A stretch of 64,000 nt of DNA. It comes from Syngnathus acus. Lineage: Eukaryota; Chordata; Actinopteri; Syngnathiformes; Syngnathidae. Shown here piece by piece: positions 13,401-25,911 of the stretch. The notes under the pieces were generated by a model. That model was not told where the DNA came from. It ran no database searches and saw only the letters and a list, made by a program, of their open reading frames with translations. A program made the translations under genes and the position numbers. The stretch spans positions 13,731,918 to 13,795,917 of the forward strand of contig NC_051098.1 in the NCBI RefSeq assembly GCF_901709675.1, given 5' to 3'. Position 1 is the first letter of the stretch; every line of letters starts with the position of its first letter.

Positions 13401-16400
13401 AATGATGGCATTTTGAACTTTGCTCCTTTGACGTCAGGGCCTTGAAGCTCAACGCCACCTTCCAATTGTCCTTTGGGAAGTGAGACATCGGCATCTGGCA
13501 TGTCCATCTTTCCTTTAAATTGTGGGCCTTTTAGTTTGACACCACCCTCTGGAAGGTTGACTTTGGGTAAAGAAACATAAAATGTTGGTAATTTAAACTT
13601 TCCTCCTTTGACATCAGGGCCTTCAATGTCCAAATCTCCCTCAACTTTTGGAAGGGAGACATCGATGTCCGGCATGTCCATCTTTGCGCCCTTGAATTCT
13701 GGACCTTTTAGTTTGACACCACCCTCTGGAAGATTGACCTTTGGTAGAGAAACATCCAACGTTGGCATTTTGAACTTTCCTCCTTTGACATCAGGGCCTT
13801 GCAGCTCAACGCCGCCTTCAAGTTTCCCTTTGGGAAGTGAGACATCGATGTCCGGCATATCCATCTTTCCTCCCTTGAATTCCGGACCTTTCAGCTTTAC
13901 ATTTCCCTCTGGAAGATTGACTTTTGGTAAAGAGACATCTAATGTTGGCATTTTGAACTTTCCTCCTTTGACATCAGGGCCTTCAAGATCCAATTCGCCT
14001 TCAACTTTTGGAAGGGAAACATCCAAAGATGGGGTGGTGACTTTTGCACCTTTAAAATCAGGACCTTCGATTTTTATCTCTGGACCTTTTGTTTTCATTT
14101 TAGGAAGAGAAAGATCAACAGAGGGCATATGAAACTTTCCTCCTTTACCAACCTGCGCTTCAATTCCCATTTTTCCTTTCGGGAATGAAATATCCAAGTC
14201 TGGCATCTCAGTCTTCCGTCCCTCAAGTTCTGGGCGTTTTAGTTTGATATCACCTTCTGGAAGACTGACTTTTGGTAAAGAAAGATCAATTGTCGGCATT
14301 TGAAACTTTCCTCCTTTGACATCAGGTCCTTCAAGATCCAGGTCACCTTCAACTTTTCCTTTAGGAAATGAAGTATCCAAGTGTGGCATTTCAAATTTTC
14401 CTTTGATATTTGGTGTTTCCAATTTGGGATCAAACTTTGGGAGATTGGCCTTTGGTAAAGAAACATCAATTGTCGGCATTTTGAACTTTCCTCCTTTGAT
14501 GTCAAGGTCTCCTGGATCAACCTCAACCTTTCCTTTGGGAAGTGAGACATCAAGGTCTGGCATTTCCATCTTCCCTTTCCTCAATTCTGGACCTTTTAGT
14601 TTGACACCACCCTCTGGAAGATGGACTTTTGGTAATGAAACATCCAGGGATGGTATTTTAAACTTTCCTCCTTTGGCTTTAGGGCCTTTAATGTCAAAAT
14701 CTCCCTCAGCTTTTGGAGGTGGAAGTGAGACATCAAGGTCTGGCGTTTCAAGCTTTACTCCCTTAAGTCCTGGACCTTTTACTTTCACGTCGCCCTCTGG
14801 AAGACTGACTTTGGGTAAAGAAACATCCAATGTTGGCATTTTAAATTTTCCTCCTTTGACATCAGGGCCTTTGAGATCTAGCTCACCTTCAACTTTGGGA
14901 AGGGAAAGATCCACAGATGGGGAAGTGACTTTTCCACCCTTGAATTCAGGACCCTCAACGTTGATCTCCGGACCTTTTGTTTTTATTTTAGGAAGAGAAA
15001 GATCAACAGAGGGCATGTGAAACTTTCCACCCTTGCCAACATGTCCTTCAATTCCTAGTTTTCCTTCTGCTTTTCCTTTAGGAAATGAAATATCCAAGTC
15101 TGGCATTTCAATCTTACGGCCCTCAAGTTCTGGACCTTTTAGTTTGACATTGCCCTCCGGAAGATTGACTTTGGGTAAAGAAACATCCAATGATGGCATT
15201 TTGAACTTTGCTCCTTTGACATCAGGGCCTTCAATGTCAAAATCACCCTCAACTTTGGGAAGAGAGACATTGACATCTGGATTTTCCATCTTTCCTCTGA
15301 ATTGTGGACCTTTCAGTTTGATGCCGCCTTCTGGAAGGTTGACTTTTGGTAAAGAGACATCCAATGTTGGCATTTTGAATTTTCCTCCTTTGACATCAGG
15401 GCCTTCAAAATCAACATCACCCTCAACCTTTCCTTTGGGAAGTGACACATCGATGTCTGGAATTTCCATTTTGCCCCCCTTGAATTCTGGGCCTTTAAGT
15501 TTGACACCACCCTCTGGAAGATTGACTTTTGGTAATGAAACGTCAAACGTTGGGATTTTGAACTTTCCTCCTTTGACCTCAGGGCCTTCCAACTCAATGC
15601 CACCTTCCAATTGTCCTTTGGGAAGTGACACACCAATATCTGGCATATCCATCTTTCCTCCCTTGAATTCCGGACCTTTCAGCTTTACATTTCCCTCTGG
15701 AAGATTGACTTTTGGTAAAGAAACATCCAATGTTGGCATTTTGAACTTTCCACCTTTGACATCAGGGCCTTGCAACTGAACGTCACCTTCAAGTTTTCCT
15801 TTCGGAAGTGAAACATCGAAGTCCGGCATATCCATCTTTGCTCCCTTGAATTCTGGACCTTTCAGCTTTACATTTCCCTCTGGAAAATTGACTTTTGGTA
15901 AAGAAACATCCAATGTCGGCATTTTAAACTTTCCTCCTTTGACATCAGGGCCTTCAAACTCAAGATCACCTTCAAATTTTCCTTTGGGAAGTGAGACATC
16001 AATATCTGGCATTTCCATTCTCCCTCCCTTAAGTTCTGGACCTTTCAGTTTGACACCACCCTCTGGAAGACTGACTTTAGGTAAAGAAACATTAAATGTT
16101 GGCATTTTAAACTTTCCTCCTTTTACATCAGGCCCTTCAATGTCAAAATCTGCTTCAGCTTTTGGAAGCGAGATATCAACGTCTGGAATTTCCGTCTTCC
16201 CTTTAAGTTCTGGAAGATTGACTTTTGGTAATGAGACATTCAACGTTGGTGTTTTGAACTTTCCACCTTTGACATCAGGGCCTTGCAGCTCAACGCCACC
16301 TTCAAGTTTCCCTTTGGGAAGTGAGACATCGATGTCCGGCATATCCATTTTTGCTCCCTTGAATTCCGGACCTTTCAGCTTTACATTTCCCTCTGGAAGA

Positions 16401-19400
16401 TTGACTTTTGGTAAAGAAACATCCAATGATGGCATTTTGAACTTTGGTCCTTTGACATCAGGGCCTTGAAGTTCAACGCCACCTTCAAATTTTCCTTTGG
16501 GAAGCGAGACATCGACATCTGGGGTTTCCATCTTTCCTTTAAATTGTGGACCTTTTAGTTTAACACCACCCTCTGGAAGGTTGACTTTAGGTAAAGAAAC
16601 ATCAAATGTTGGTAACTTAAACTTTCCTCCTTTTACATCAGGGCCTTCAATGTCCAAATCTCCTTCAATTTTTGGAAGAGAGGCATTGACATCTGGAGTT
16701 TTCATCTTTCCACTGAATTCTGGACCTTTTAGTTTGACACCACCCTCTGGAAGATTGACTTTTGGTAAAGAAACATCCAACGATGGCATTTTGAACTTTC
16801 CTCCTTGGATATCAGGGCCTTGAAGCTCAACGCCACCTTCTAGTTTTCCTTTCGGAAGCGAGACGTCAATATCTGGCATTTCCATCCTCCCAGCCTTGAA
16901 TTCTGGACCTTTCAGCTTTACATTACCCTCTGGAAGACTGATCGATGGCACATTGAGGTCCACATCTTTGCCTTTGGGAAGCGTCAGGTCCACACTGGGC
17001 ATCTTGAATTCACCTTTAACATCTGGTCCTTTCAGATGAGCTTTTTGTGATTGAGATACATCAAAACTGGGTAGGCTGAATGTCCCATCGCCACCAATGT
17101 AACGACTCATGTCTACTCCAATCTCAGCAGAAGGAAGAGAAAATTTCCCTCTACTTTCTGCACCATCAACATCCAGATTAGACGATCCCATTTTTGGTAA
17201 AGAGATATCCAGTGTGGGCATGGAAATTCCTGGTCCTTTAAAAGTGCCCTCCACCTCGTCAGGAATTCTCCCTACGTGGAGGTCCACGTCCGGCACAGAA
17301 AAGTCCATTCCAGGCTTCTTAATTGATGTCTTTACATCCATGCCTGATGTTCCTTTGACTTTGGGTAAAGAGATGTCAACAGAAGGCAAAGATGGGACGT
17401 TTCCTTTGGTGACGTTTACTTCAGGGACAACAATACCACTTCCTCCCTTTATCTCCACCGTTGGAACGCTGATTTCTCCTTCTGCTTTGACTTTCATTTT
17501 GTCATCTTTCTCATCCAAATGACGCGATAGTCTCATTTTGGGAAGTTTCAACTTTGGCATTTGCAGTTTTCCATCACCTTTGCCTGTTTCCACATCAACT
17601 TTCCCCATTGAAACTTTGGCGTCGGCTCTTCTTACGTCAACTTTCGGACCTTTAATTTCCACCTTTCCCTTCTCGGCGGGCAAAGATGCATCAGCTTGGA
17701 TGGAAGGGAGGGCAAACTCCACATCTGGGGAATTTAACGACGCTCCCCCCATCTCCACCTCTACTCCCTTCCCAGCAGGCAAACTGAACTCGAAAGACGG
17801 CGACGCAATGTTTACACCCGGCTTCTTCAGTTCCACGGATCCAGACTTGGCGTCCTTACTCTTGGGAAAGTTGATTCCAAATTTGGGAGCTTTTCCTTTG
17901 GCTTTCACTTTGGCTGCAGGAATCTCAGCCGGGGAGACCTTCACCTTTGCTTCCAGTCGTCCGGTGTCCTCTTTTCCTCCGCTCTGACCTTTTATCTTCA
18001 TCCCAGGAAACCTGAGAAGACATTTTATTTGGATGAAAACTGCTACAGAGAAGAATGAGAATTCTGACAGCACACCATATCATGGTGAATGGCAAGAGGT
18101 GGACACACATGAACTGAACCTTCTCTGATTCAGTGGAGGAGCATTTAATTATACGTATGTACGTATATTATTATACAAGATATGTTCTTAAAAAATTCCT
18201 ATGATATGTAGTACACCTTGACCAACCTGATTTTCCTCTTTGCCTTTGCTGCAGAATCCCCATCGGCCTCCAGGTGGCCGCTCTGCCTGTGTTTAAACTT
18301 GGGGAGGCAAAATTCCACGTCCACATCGCTAATGTCCAGCCGGGGCGGCGTTCCCTCGATCACCAGCTCTTCACGCCGCTTCTCCTTCAGCCTCCTCAGA
18401 CCAAAGCGACCCCCTCGCTTCTTCTTGGCCTTGAATGGCTTGATGGCCTTCACGCTCTGAAACATACAAGGTCAGTCACCCTTCACCTTAGGCATCTTTT
18501 GAAAGTCATAGTAAGCTTGTTATTGAATTTCAATTTGAAAAAGGCAATATGTTGAATTCAGATGACGGTGCTAGAAAGTCACGTGGGACAAATAAAATGT
18601 TTTGATTACCATTTTGGCCATCTTGGTGTTGGGAACTTTGATGTCCACACTGGGCAGGCGGGGACGTAAGTAGACATCCTCCCCCTGGATCGTCCTCTTG
18701 ACCAGGAAGCTGACTTTGTAGGGCTCGGCGCACTGAAGGATCTTCAGAGCGTCTTCATATCGCACATTGTCAAAGTAGACCTTGGCACTAAGCAGCTGGT
18801 CACCTGGTGTGCAGAGGAGGTCAGCAAGAATTAGGGTTGACTGTAGTTGGAGGTAATAGGGTAGCATGCAGGCACCTTGTTGCAGACTGAGATGTTTGGC
18901 GGCTGGCGAGTCCTTGAGTACGTCTTTGATGAAGATGCCTCGCTCTCCACCGCCGGTCACGCTGTAGCCACTAGCTCCGGCCTCCGCTTCCGTCTCCACC
19001 ATGATCTCCACCGGAGGCTCAGCGGCTTTCGCCGGGGTCTGGTCCTCAATCACAAACGCAAGGTTTTTCAGTCTGGACTGTCACTGTTGTGAAATCCATC
19101 AAGCTACAAATCAAGATGGTGAGCATCAGCAGCAAAACTGTTAGCACTTCATCAATAGGGGCAACACGTCTGCCTCTTAGTTGTGAATTTGTCTTTGTCC
19201 TTTGCCTACATTAGCATTTTTGCATGGTTTGTATTTTTAGGAGACTACTTGGACGTTTCTAATTCAATCCGGATCGATGTTTGTATGACGGCTATTGGGA
19301 CTTACTGTCTGCTCGTCAAAAGTTTCTGGGTCCATCTCGGGTTGGGCCAGTTGGCAGGTGGATGCTCTAAGGTGACTTCTTTTCTGACTCAGCACCTTTT

Positions 19401-22400
19401 TCAACTCTGCATGGAGCTTCTCCTTCTGCTCCTGTGCACAAAGCAAGAAGAGCTTGCCATTCGCCATAATGCCTTCGGCGCCATCATTACTATTCAATTT
19501 GGTAACATTGATTCGTGTCTTTGTGTGTGTCAGCAATATTTTAAATAATTGTCTTGCCCATACTCTACCGAGCAGTCTTACCGTGGTAAGATCTATTTCT
19601 GGCTCTAGAGTAATTTATCAAAGATGATCCACATTGTTTGTTGTTGATGCCCTGGTGTAAAGACTGCTGACAACTCTGCTGACTCCGCACAAATGAAAGC
19701 TGTTTATGTGGCCCGACCATTGTGCTCCACAATAGCATAGTGAGCGAGTTGAGGCTGTGCTGCCGGCTGAGCTCATGAGTGGCAGCCAACAAAAGTCTCT
19801 GGAGACACTTTTTTCAATTGATCCATTGTTGAAACTCTTTGCAGAAGAATCGAAGGTGGAAGCAACTCCACACTGTTCCAATATTTTTGTTGGGATAGAG
19901 TTCATAGTGTTTGTGTATCTAGATTATGGATGGGAGTTTGATAAAAAAAAAAATAGGCTACAGAAAATGTCTGAATTTGCATCTCACCACTCTCTCTGGA
20001 CTCTCGTGTTCCTCTGCAGAAGCGCTGTGGTGAGGGTTGCGTTGTGGGCCGGCGGGGGGTCTGCTGGACGGGGGAGAGCGCTTCTTATCTTTCACCTGTG
20101 CAGAAGAACCACACAGTGATGGCTCTCGTATATTTCAATGTGCGTCAACGGAAAGGAAGAATTATCTTTGCTGAACAAAGGAAATGGTGAGGGCGTAGCT
20201 CGTCACTTGAGATGCGTTCTGCGTACCGTGTGATCTCTGCTGGCAAAGTAAACATGGCCGTCGTCGTCTTCTCCGTCAGAGTCTGGAAGGGGAACAACAA
20301 AACGTATAAAGGAAGCATATTAAACCATGTTGCAGTTGTTTAGCAATTTTAGCTGTCCATATCATAAACATGGTTGCACATTTGTCAGTGTGTGCAGGAC
20401 TTAAATTAATGTCAGAGACTGTTTTATACCCCTCGCTTGTTACTTCTGTTTTGGTTAGCAACAGACGTCATATCCTGTGTGAACAATTGCATCTGTGAAC
20501 TTGCAATGCATGTTTTTCTTGAAGAGGGCGAAAGGAAGGCGTTTATCTGCCCTAAGTGGATGACGCAGCTGGCGACTTATATAGGGGCTGGGCCTTTATT
20601 GCAGCAAGGGTCGCTCCGTGTTAAAGTGAGCGCCACAGAATGCGAGTTATGTCATCTTGTGACCCGCTGGTCACCGGACACTCATCTACACACCCCAAAC
20701 GGGGTTCGCCATTCCACATGGATGAATTTACGCACACGCACACAGGTGCATGGAACATACATAGCCAAAGCGAGGTCCTGACAAAGTGATCACATGAAAT
20801 AGCTGAAGGTCCGCCCGCAAGCCAAGCCATTCCTGAAATGTTAACGTGCTGGGATGTCGGCTTCTACACACGCTCAACTGAACTGAACTTGATTTGGAAA
20901 GCACTTTAAAAACAACCACGGATATTTGAACATCAACCAACTTAAAAACAAAACAACTCAAAAGGTGCAGAACCTAAAAATCAAACGTCAGAAAAATCTG
21001 TCGAGTATGGATGCCTGAAAAATCTCGAGTCCAGTATTTGTATTTTGTTACTTCCAACACAGACGGGAAAGATCCTCTGACTTCCTGTCTGACTCATGAG
21101 ACAAGAAAAAAAACAAGTGCAGACGGAACCAATCCTCCTTAGGATCAAGTGTGTAAAGCCAGCTCTTGTTCTGATGGTCCATGAATCAGATTGGCCCATC
21201 TCTGGGCAGGAAATGGCTCCATGTAAACAGGAAAGTCTTTCTGACAAAGATGCCCACCTATTTGTGAGTAAACTGTTACATTCACTCACAGGGCTCTTCC
21301 CTCACGGATTCATCCTCCTTCAGATGTCAAACATTGTTTCCTCATGGGATGGAAAGGGGGCGAGGCCTTCCCAAGCCCAGATCCATTCTTGACCCAACTT
21401 CCTGCTCAAAAATGAACCTCACCCGCTTGCACCACAGCCACCGCCCGGACGGCGGATGCCAGGAAACCACGGTTGCAATCCATCATGTCACTTGTGGTCC
21501 ATGTTTACGCCGAAGCGTCAAGAGATCATGCGATGCCGTCGAGCTGCTTCCACTACACTCTGAACCTTTTTTTCTTTTTTTTTTTTTAAAAAGGAGAATC
21601 CAGTTCTTGGCCTCAGTCACACCAGCTGGACTCATGGAGGCTTCACATGTCAGAAGCAGTTTGACACTACATCTGACCATGAAGACATGACTAAAATTCC
21701 ATTTATGTAGTGACCAGTGGTCGGAAGTAACAATAAACAAAAACTTGGTTGATGTACCAAATTAGATTTTTTGAGGAATCTATACTTGAATGTTTATTGT
21801 CCGAACAAATTCACCAAAATCACGTTACATCACCTTGTACTACAACTTAGACCTGCTTCCATCATTTATACATAGTAAAATGTTAGCAACTTTCAGACAA
21901 CAAACTGTCGGGTGTGCCTGGGTTGTCAGAACACCCACAACGGCGCAGTGCGGTCTGACAAATTCCCAAACATGCTAAAGGAGGCTTGCATCTGCACATA
22001 AGTCAAGACGCATTCAAGGCGCACGTGCACATTCTACGAAAATAGAGCCCATGGACTAAACCATAGCAGATAGCACCGATAGTCTTAAACACGACCGCTC
22101 GAATGAAAAAGCTTTGCAAGGCCTACATATACAAAAAAGTTCTAGTCCAGACGCAACTATCTTGGGTGTCATCGTTGTGCCCTCGCCATACCGACATACC
22201 AGGCTGGGGCGGGTAAGGTTGGTAGGGGGATCCATTTCTGTGTAGGAGGGGGCAAACGGATCCAATGACCATCATGCTGCAGCTGTCACTGGTGTGTAAC
22301 GCTCAAACGAAGGCTGAATCAATGCCATGCCAGAACCTCTGACAGCTCTGCGTCATTTTCTTTTTTGCCGATTTCTGGTCTTTGACAAACGCTGAGATTC

Positions 22401-23292
22401 TGACATTCTGCAAAGCCTACCCAACGTGGCTTGTCTACATACTGAATGAGGGAGTTAGCATTTATTTTGGCCAGGTCTTGTCACCAAACACTCTAAAAGT
22501 CACGGTGGCACACACACTACTCGAGTGTTTGTTGAAACAGCATGCTATTGTTCCGCCATGTGCAGCCATTCCGCACTGTGCAGGCCAAGCAACTTTCCGC
22601 AAAGCTTTCCATGACAACTACAGGACAGAAACTTCACGTTTCGCTCCAGAGCTACTCAACTGCGCTTTAAAGGAAGCTGAAGCTCCATCCTACCTTCTCA
22701 GGGTCTCCCTTCAGATCTTCAATCTCAGCCTCTGTCTTCTTTCCGCCCTAGAACTTTCAGTCTTTCACTCTTGGTGGTATTTCTTAAAATTGCCCCCCCC
22801 TCGCTCTCTGTCAATAACGTTTATCCCTCGTTACCAGCCAGCCCGTGGCTCCCCTCACTGAAAGCCTCCGGGCCGACACGGGGCCACAGCATCTCCAGGA
22901 GGGACGGGGCCGGGCCGGCTTGCTGATTGGCCGGTAGGCAGGAAGATGCACCATATTAGGTCAGCGGGAGGTGGGGACTGCATTACTGATAAAGTCGGAA
23001 GGGAGAAAGAGATAACAAGGGTTGGGACATGGTGGAAGTGGCTTTGTGAGAAGATTGAATGTGGTGCTACTCACTCAACAAGCATTATTTCAAAAGCGGG
23101 TATCATTTTTGAGCCAATGTCGTTAAAGTAGGAACTTTAGGTATGTGGAGAGAAAACTCTGATGGGCTTGCAGAATGACGGTCCCGGCGGGAGATGTTTA
23201 CAGATTATTTTTAAAGCAAAGGTCTAAAAATAGAAAGAACGGGATTTGGAGAAAGGGTGAAGCTTCCTCTCACTATGTTCGAGCAGCTGCAA

Positions 23293-23332
<40 letters not shown>

Positions 23333-24629
23333 CCCTCTCTATTCTTAGTGTGTGTTTCTGAGTGTGTATTATTAGTGTGCTAAACAGTGAGTCCGCCCAA
23401 CCACACAAACAGACCCAGCATAAAATTCCTGCCTTGTGATGAGGTGGATTGATGACAAAACACAAGACGTGTTCCCAGAATTCTCATAATCTGAAACGGA
23501 GAGTGTAAATTTGATATCAGGACTGAACCGTCAGCATAATACATTCGTTTGGGGTAGATTGTGTGACTTCATCCAGTAGCTACAAATCAAATCCAGTATC
23601 ACACTGCAGTCCTGGTATTGGAATGTAGTCAGGATGATGCTGGGACCTATGGTTATCAAGATGTTGTTGGAATTTGTCAGGTAGGCATTGGGAAGTTTTC
23701 AGAATGCCTTTGGCATTTGCAGAGGTGCTGTTGTGGTTAGGATAGGATTGGATTGGTTTTGGGATTCTGTCAAGATCTTGTAGAGATTGCATCTGTAGAG
23801 TGTTAGGATTTAGCCAAGAGGTTTTGGGAATGGCATTGGATTTTGATGGGATGTTGTGGAGATGGCCTCAGTAGTGTTAGGAATTTGTTGAGATGTTTTA
23901 TAAGCTAACCCTAGAGGATGAATCCAAGAAGCCCATATAAGGATTCGCATTTGGATGGCTTTGTGTTGGTCTGGTATCAGGATTGTGTTGAGATGGGGCA
24001 GCTGCCATGACTGTCAGCAAACATGGACTTTGAAACACAAAGCCTGGATTTCCATTATTCAGTTTGGGGTATCTGGACTTGGATGGGGTTCAGCCATTGG
24101 TGCTGCTGGGTCGCTGTTGTTCAGTTTTGCCGTTGCCTTGCTAGTTTACTTCCCAAATAGAAATAAACTAAGAATGAAGTCCACCCAGATATGTAGTGAG
24201 GTGTTCAACCAAGAATCTAGACAATCAATCAAGACGATTCCAAAAAATGGATGTCTAATTGAGTGAAATGATAGAAATCAGAAGAATCTTGCAATGTTAC
24301 ATGACTACATAACAATGTATCATGTTACAAGGTAACACTATTCTGGAGTCATGGCCACAACTTGTTAGTAAAATCAACTAAGTCTCAAGCAAAGTAGTAA
24401 GAGAAGGGGCAACATAGTTAATGGTGAATAGGAAACAATCACCATTGAAGATATTAATTAGCCACATTTAGTACTTAAAAACTCATCACCCAAGTATCAG
24501 TTTGATGTCTTTGGCGGATCTCAATCTCTGGGAATTATAGCCGATCCAGACTGAAAGTTTTCAATCCTAACCTGCATCAGAGGAAGGTGTCCAGGTGACT
24601 CGGAATATTCCACGGAGACACTCACACAT
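7491..24629 (-). CDS. prx: Periaxin (periaxin/AHNAK2-type giant scaffold)
   Basis: Nine coding exons in perfect phase: 24629-24572, 20282-20227, 20095-19988, 19431-19306, 19077-18876, 18803-18610, 18456-18227, 18011-7936 and 7744-7491 (TGA). They total 11304 nt, or 3767 aa. Exon 1 starts MCECLRGIF, resembling the AHNAK2 start. Residues of about 137-225 form the PDZ-like domain shared by periaxin and AHNAK2 ([44 protein letters not shown]). A tribasic linker follows ([21 protein letters not shown]), then [11 protein letters not shown], as in the periaxin NLS region. One 10-kb exon encodes a rod of AHNAK-type repeats and ends [12 protein letters not shown]; the last exon begins GFLQITPEG. In mammals periaxin is a Schwann-cell and lens scaffold that links dystroglycan-DRP2 to the cytoskeleton. 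The adjacent pld3 supports prx, but the MCEC exon and the CLBA1-like neighbour recall AHNAK2, so an ancestral prx/ahnak2 is possible. The upstream exons 24629-19306 are the least certain part. Confidence 0.8.
7745..7935 (-). other. Last intron of prx
   Basis: The reading frame of the 10-kb exon runs on to 7862, but a good donor (CACAG/gtaggc at 7936/7935) and an acceptor with a pyrimidine tract (cctcctggcag at 7747-7745) define a 191-bp intron. Splicing joins HSTG to [11 protein letters not shown] in frame. The acceptor 10 bp further on (cttcctccag) would put the final exon into a far less protein-like frame. Confidence 0.75.
10100..16950 (-). repeat. prx: AHNAK-type tandem repeat array inside prx
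   Basis: About 6.8 kb of coding DNA is built from units of about 180 bp (about 60 aa, each two related halves). Typical halves read [20 protein letters not shown] and [21 protein letters not shown] estimate close to 38 units. Many neighbours are nearly identical in DNA. A larger block also repeats: sequence from 11867 for roughly 530 bp recurs from 13304 with an offset of 1437 bp (479 codons). Spaced Pro, Gly and Lys with alternating hydrophobics is the AHNAK rod signature, unlike the short PEVKLPKVPEM-type repeats of mammalian periaxin. Confidence 0.9.
23295..23330. repeat. (GT)n microsatellite
   Basis: A perfect run of 18 GT dinucleotides inside the first prx intron. Confidence 0.95.
23590..23920. 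repeat. Degenerate simple/tandem repeat tract
   Basis: G/T-rich sequence with many variants of GGGAATTTTG, GTTAGGAT and GAGATGTT recurring every 20-60 bp. It reads as an old, decayed minisatellite in the prx first intron. No coding potential is visible. Confidence 0.45.
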
Positions 24630-24828
24630 GGTCTGCAGGAGGATGCCACTGGAGCACACCAACACAGCAGCCTGCACTCGGGGCTCTCGAGGTGGAGCCG
24701 ATCCCGGGGTGGCTTTGACGCTTTGGGGCCGGCACACCGGCGACGCACTCAATTTGGTTCACACCGGGGATAGAAAAGATGGTAGGGGGGTCCAATCCAA
24801 TACCCAACTTTGCACCCTCAACCACTCT

Positions 24829-24852
24829 GTGTGTGTGTGTGTGTGTGTGTGT
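24829..24852. repeat. (GT)n microsatellite
   Basis: Twelve GT dinucleotides about 200 bp upstream (on the minus strand) of the proposed prx start codon, possibly in its 5' UTR or promoter. Confidence 0.9.
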
Positions 24853-25895
24853 CTGTGTATAGACCACACAGAATAGACCTGCATTAGCAGTTGAGGAAAG
24901 TCAGCACTTTGCTCAGTGTCCCCGCAAAGCTCTCATTGTTGTTACCGTTAGAGGCTTTAGCACGGGCTGTTGTTGGTGGGCTTAGTTGGGGGGGGCTGCA
25001 TGCTGGATGGCAGACTGACCCCAAGCGCAGAGTACAAAGCTCAGCGTGTTGATTACTGCGGCATCAGGACACCTTTTTAATCAACACATTATTCTCCATT
25101 GTTGGCTCGACAAGACCAGCGGATAAATTATGTCTACTCTGGTTTGGACAAGAAGTAGTGAGGCAGAAAGTTTGCACAGAATTGTGGAACACGTTATTCT
25201 AGAATTGTGGCCCCCTGGTGGGTCTGAAAGTCATAGTTTGAGGGTGGAAAAAAAATTAAACACCTTGTTCCCCCTCATTCTCTGCCCCACCTTATTGGGA
25301 GCATTTGTCGTAGGTTTTTAGGGAAGATTGAAGTAAAATTGCGTGCCTTTGGTGTAGTACCAGGTTGTGCCACAACATGCCAGGCAGCACTGAGCTCAAC
25401 TGCAAGAGCTGCAGCATAATTAAGAGCTAATTAGCGTTAGCCTCACAGTGTGAGAACTTTGGTTGTTTTGCCTTGAGGTGTTGTCGTGTCACACCTCTTC
25501 ACGAGTCTGTTGAAGAACGACATGGAGACGGAAATAGACCCTCCGCTGCATTCCGACCACTCTGGAGGGAGGAGGGGAGGACATGGACAGAACCTGGAGT
25601 AAGTAAAACCAGGGAGTCGACGTGGACAAGAACATTCAACAAATTAATGCTTGGCCAGAGTACGATTTACGATTAGCGTGTTTGTGGCATGTTAACTTGC
25701 TCAGGTTTTCTAATGGTGTAAAATATTTGGGAATCACAGCCCTTTCTGTCTGTTAAGGAAATTTTACAAATTTTTCCTGATCTTTTTTCTGCTTGAACCA
25801 GGACAACTTGGAATTTTCAGGCTTTGGGTGTACAGTCAGTCCTACCTTGAAAAAAAAAAAACAAGGTCCCCTTGAGTTGATCATACAGCACAAAG

Positions 25896-25911
25896 AGCGC
25901 CCCCTAGTGTC
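25896..25911 (-). promoter_or_regulatory. CTCF-like motif
   Basis: Plus-strand GAGCGCCCCCTAGTGT reads ACACTAGGGGGCGCTC on the minus strand, close to the CTCF core with its GGGGGCGC half. It lies between the prx start and the pld3 stop, so it could separate the two genes. Evidence is the motif only. Confidence 0.4.

Larger units (their letters stand above)
20283..24571 (-). other. Large first intron of prx
   Basis: The 4.3 kb between the MCEC exon and the second coding exon holds no exon that fits the required phase. It contains a (GT)18 microsatellite at 23295-23330 and a stretch of degenerate TTGGGAAT/TTAGGAT-rich repetitive sequence at about 23590-23920. In mammals the equivalent large first intron carries alternative promoters. 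I see no specific promoter motif here. Confidence 0.45.

Noticed and set aside
9999-16823. Long plus-strand open frames opposite the prx repeats (up to about 320 codons, rich in [11 protein letters not shown] and [12 protein letters not shown])
   Set aside because: They are the antisense of the AHNAK-type repeats. The repeat DNA lacks stops on the opposite strand, which creates repetitive frames with no known domain.
22690-22752. Candidate extra prx exon in the first intron (minus strand, ending [13 protein letters not shown] before gtagga)
   Set aside because: The preceding and following prx exons require an exon entered in phase 1. In that phase this segment hits a stop at once, and the upstream acceptor lacks a pyrimidine tract.
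18876-24629. Assigning the gene simply to ahnak
   Set aside because: The PDZ-like region matches periaxin and AHNAK2 ([16 protein letters not shown]) and not the AHNAK N terminus as I remember it. The pld3 neighbour also fits prx.
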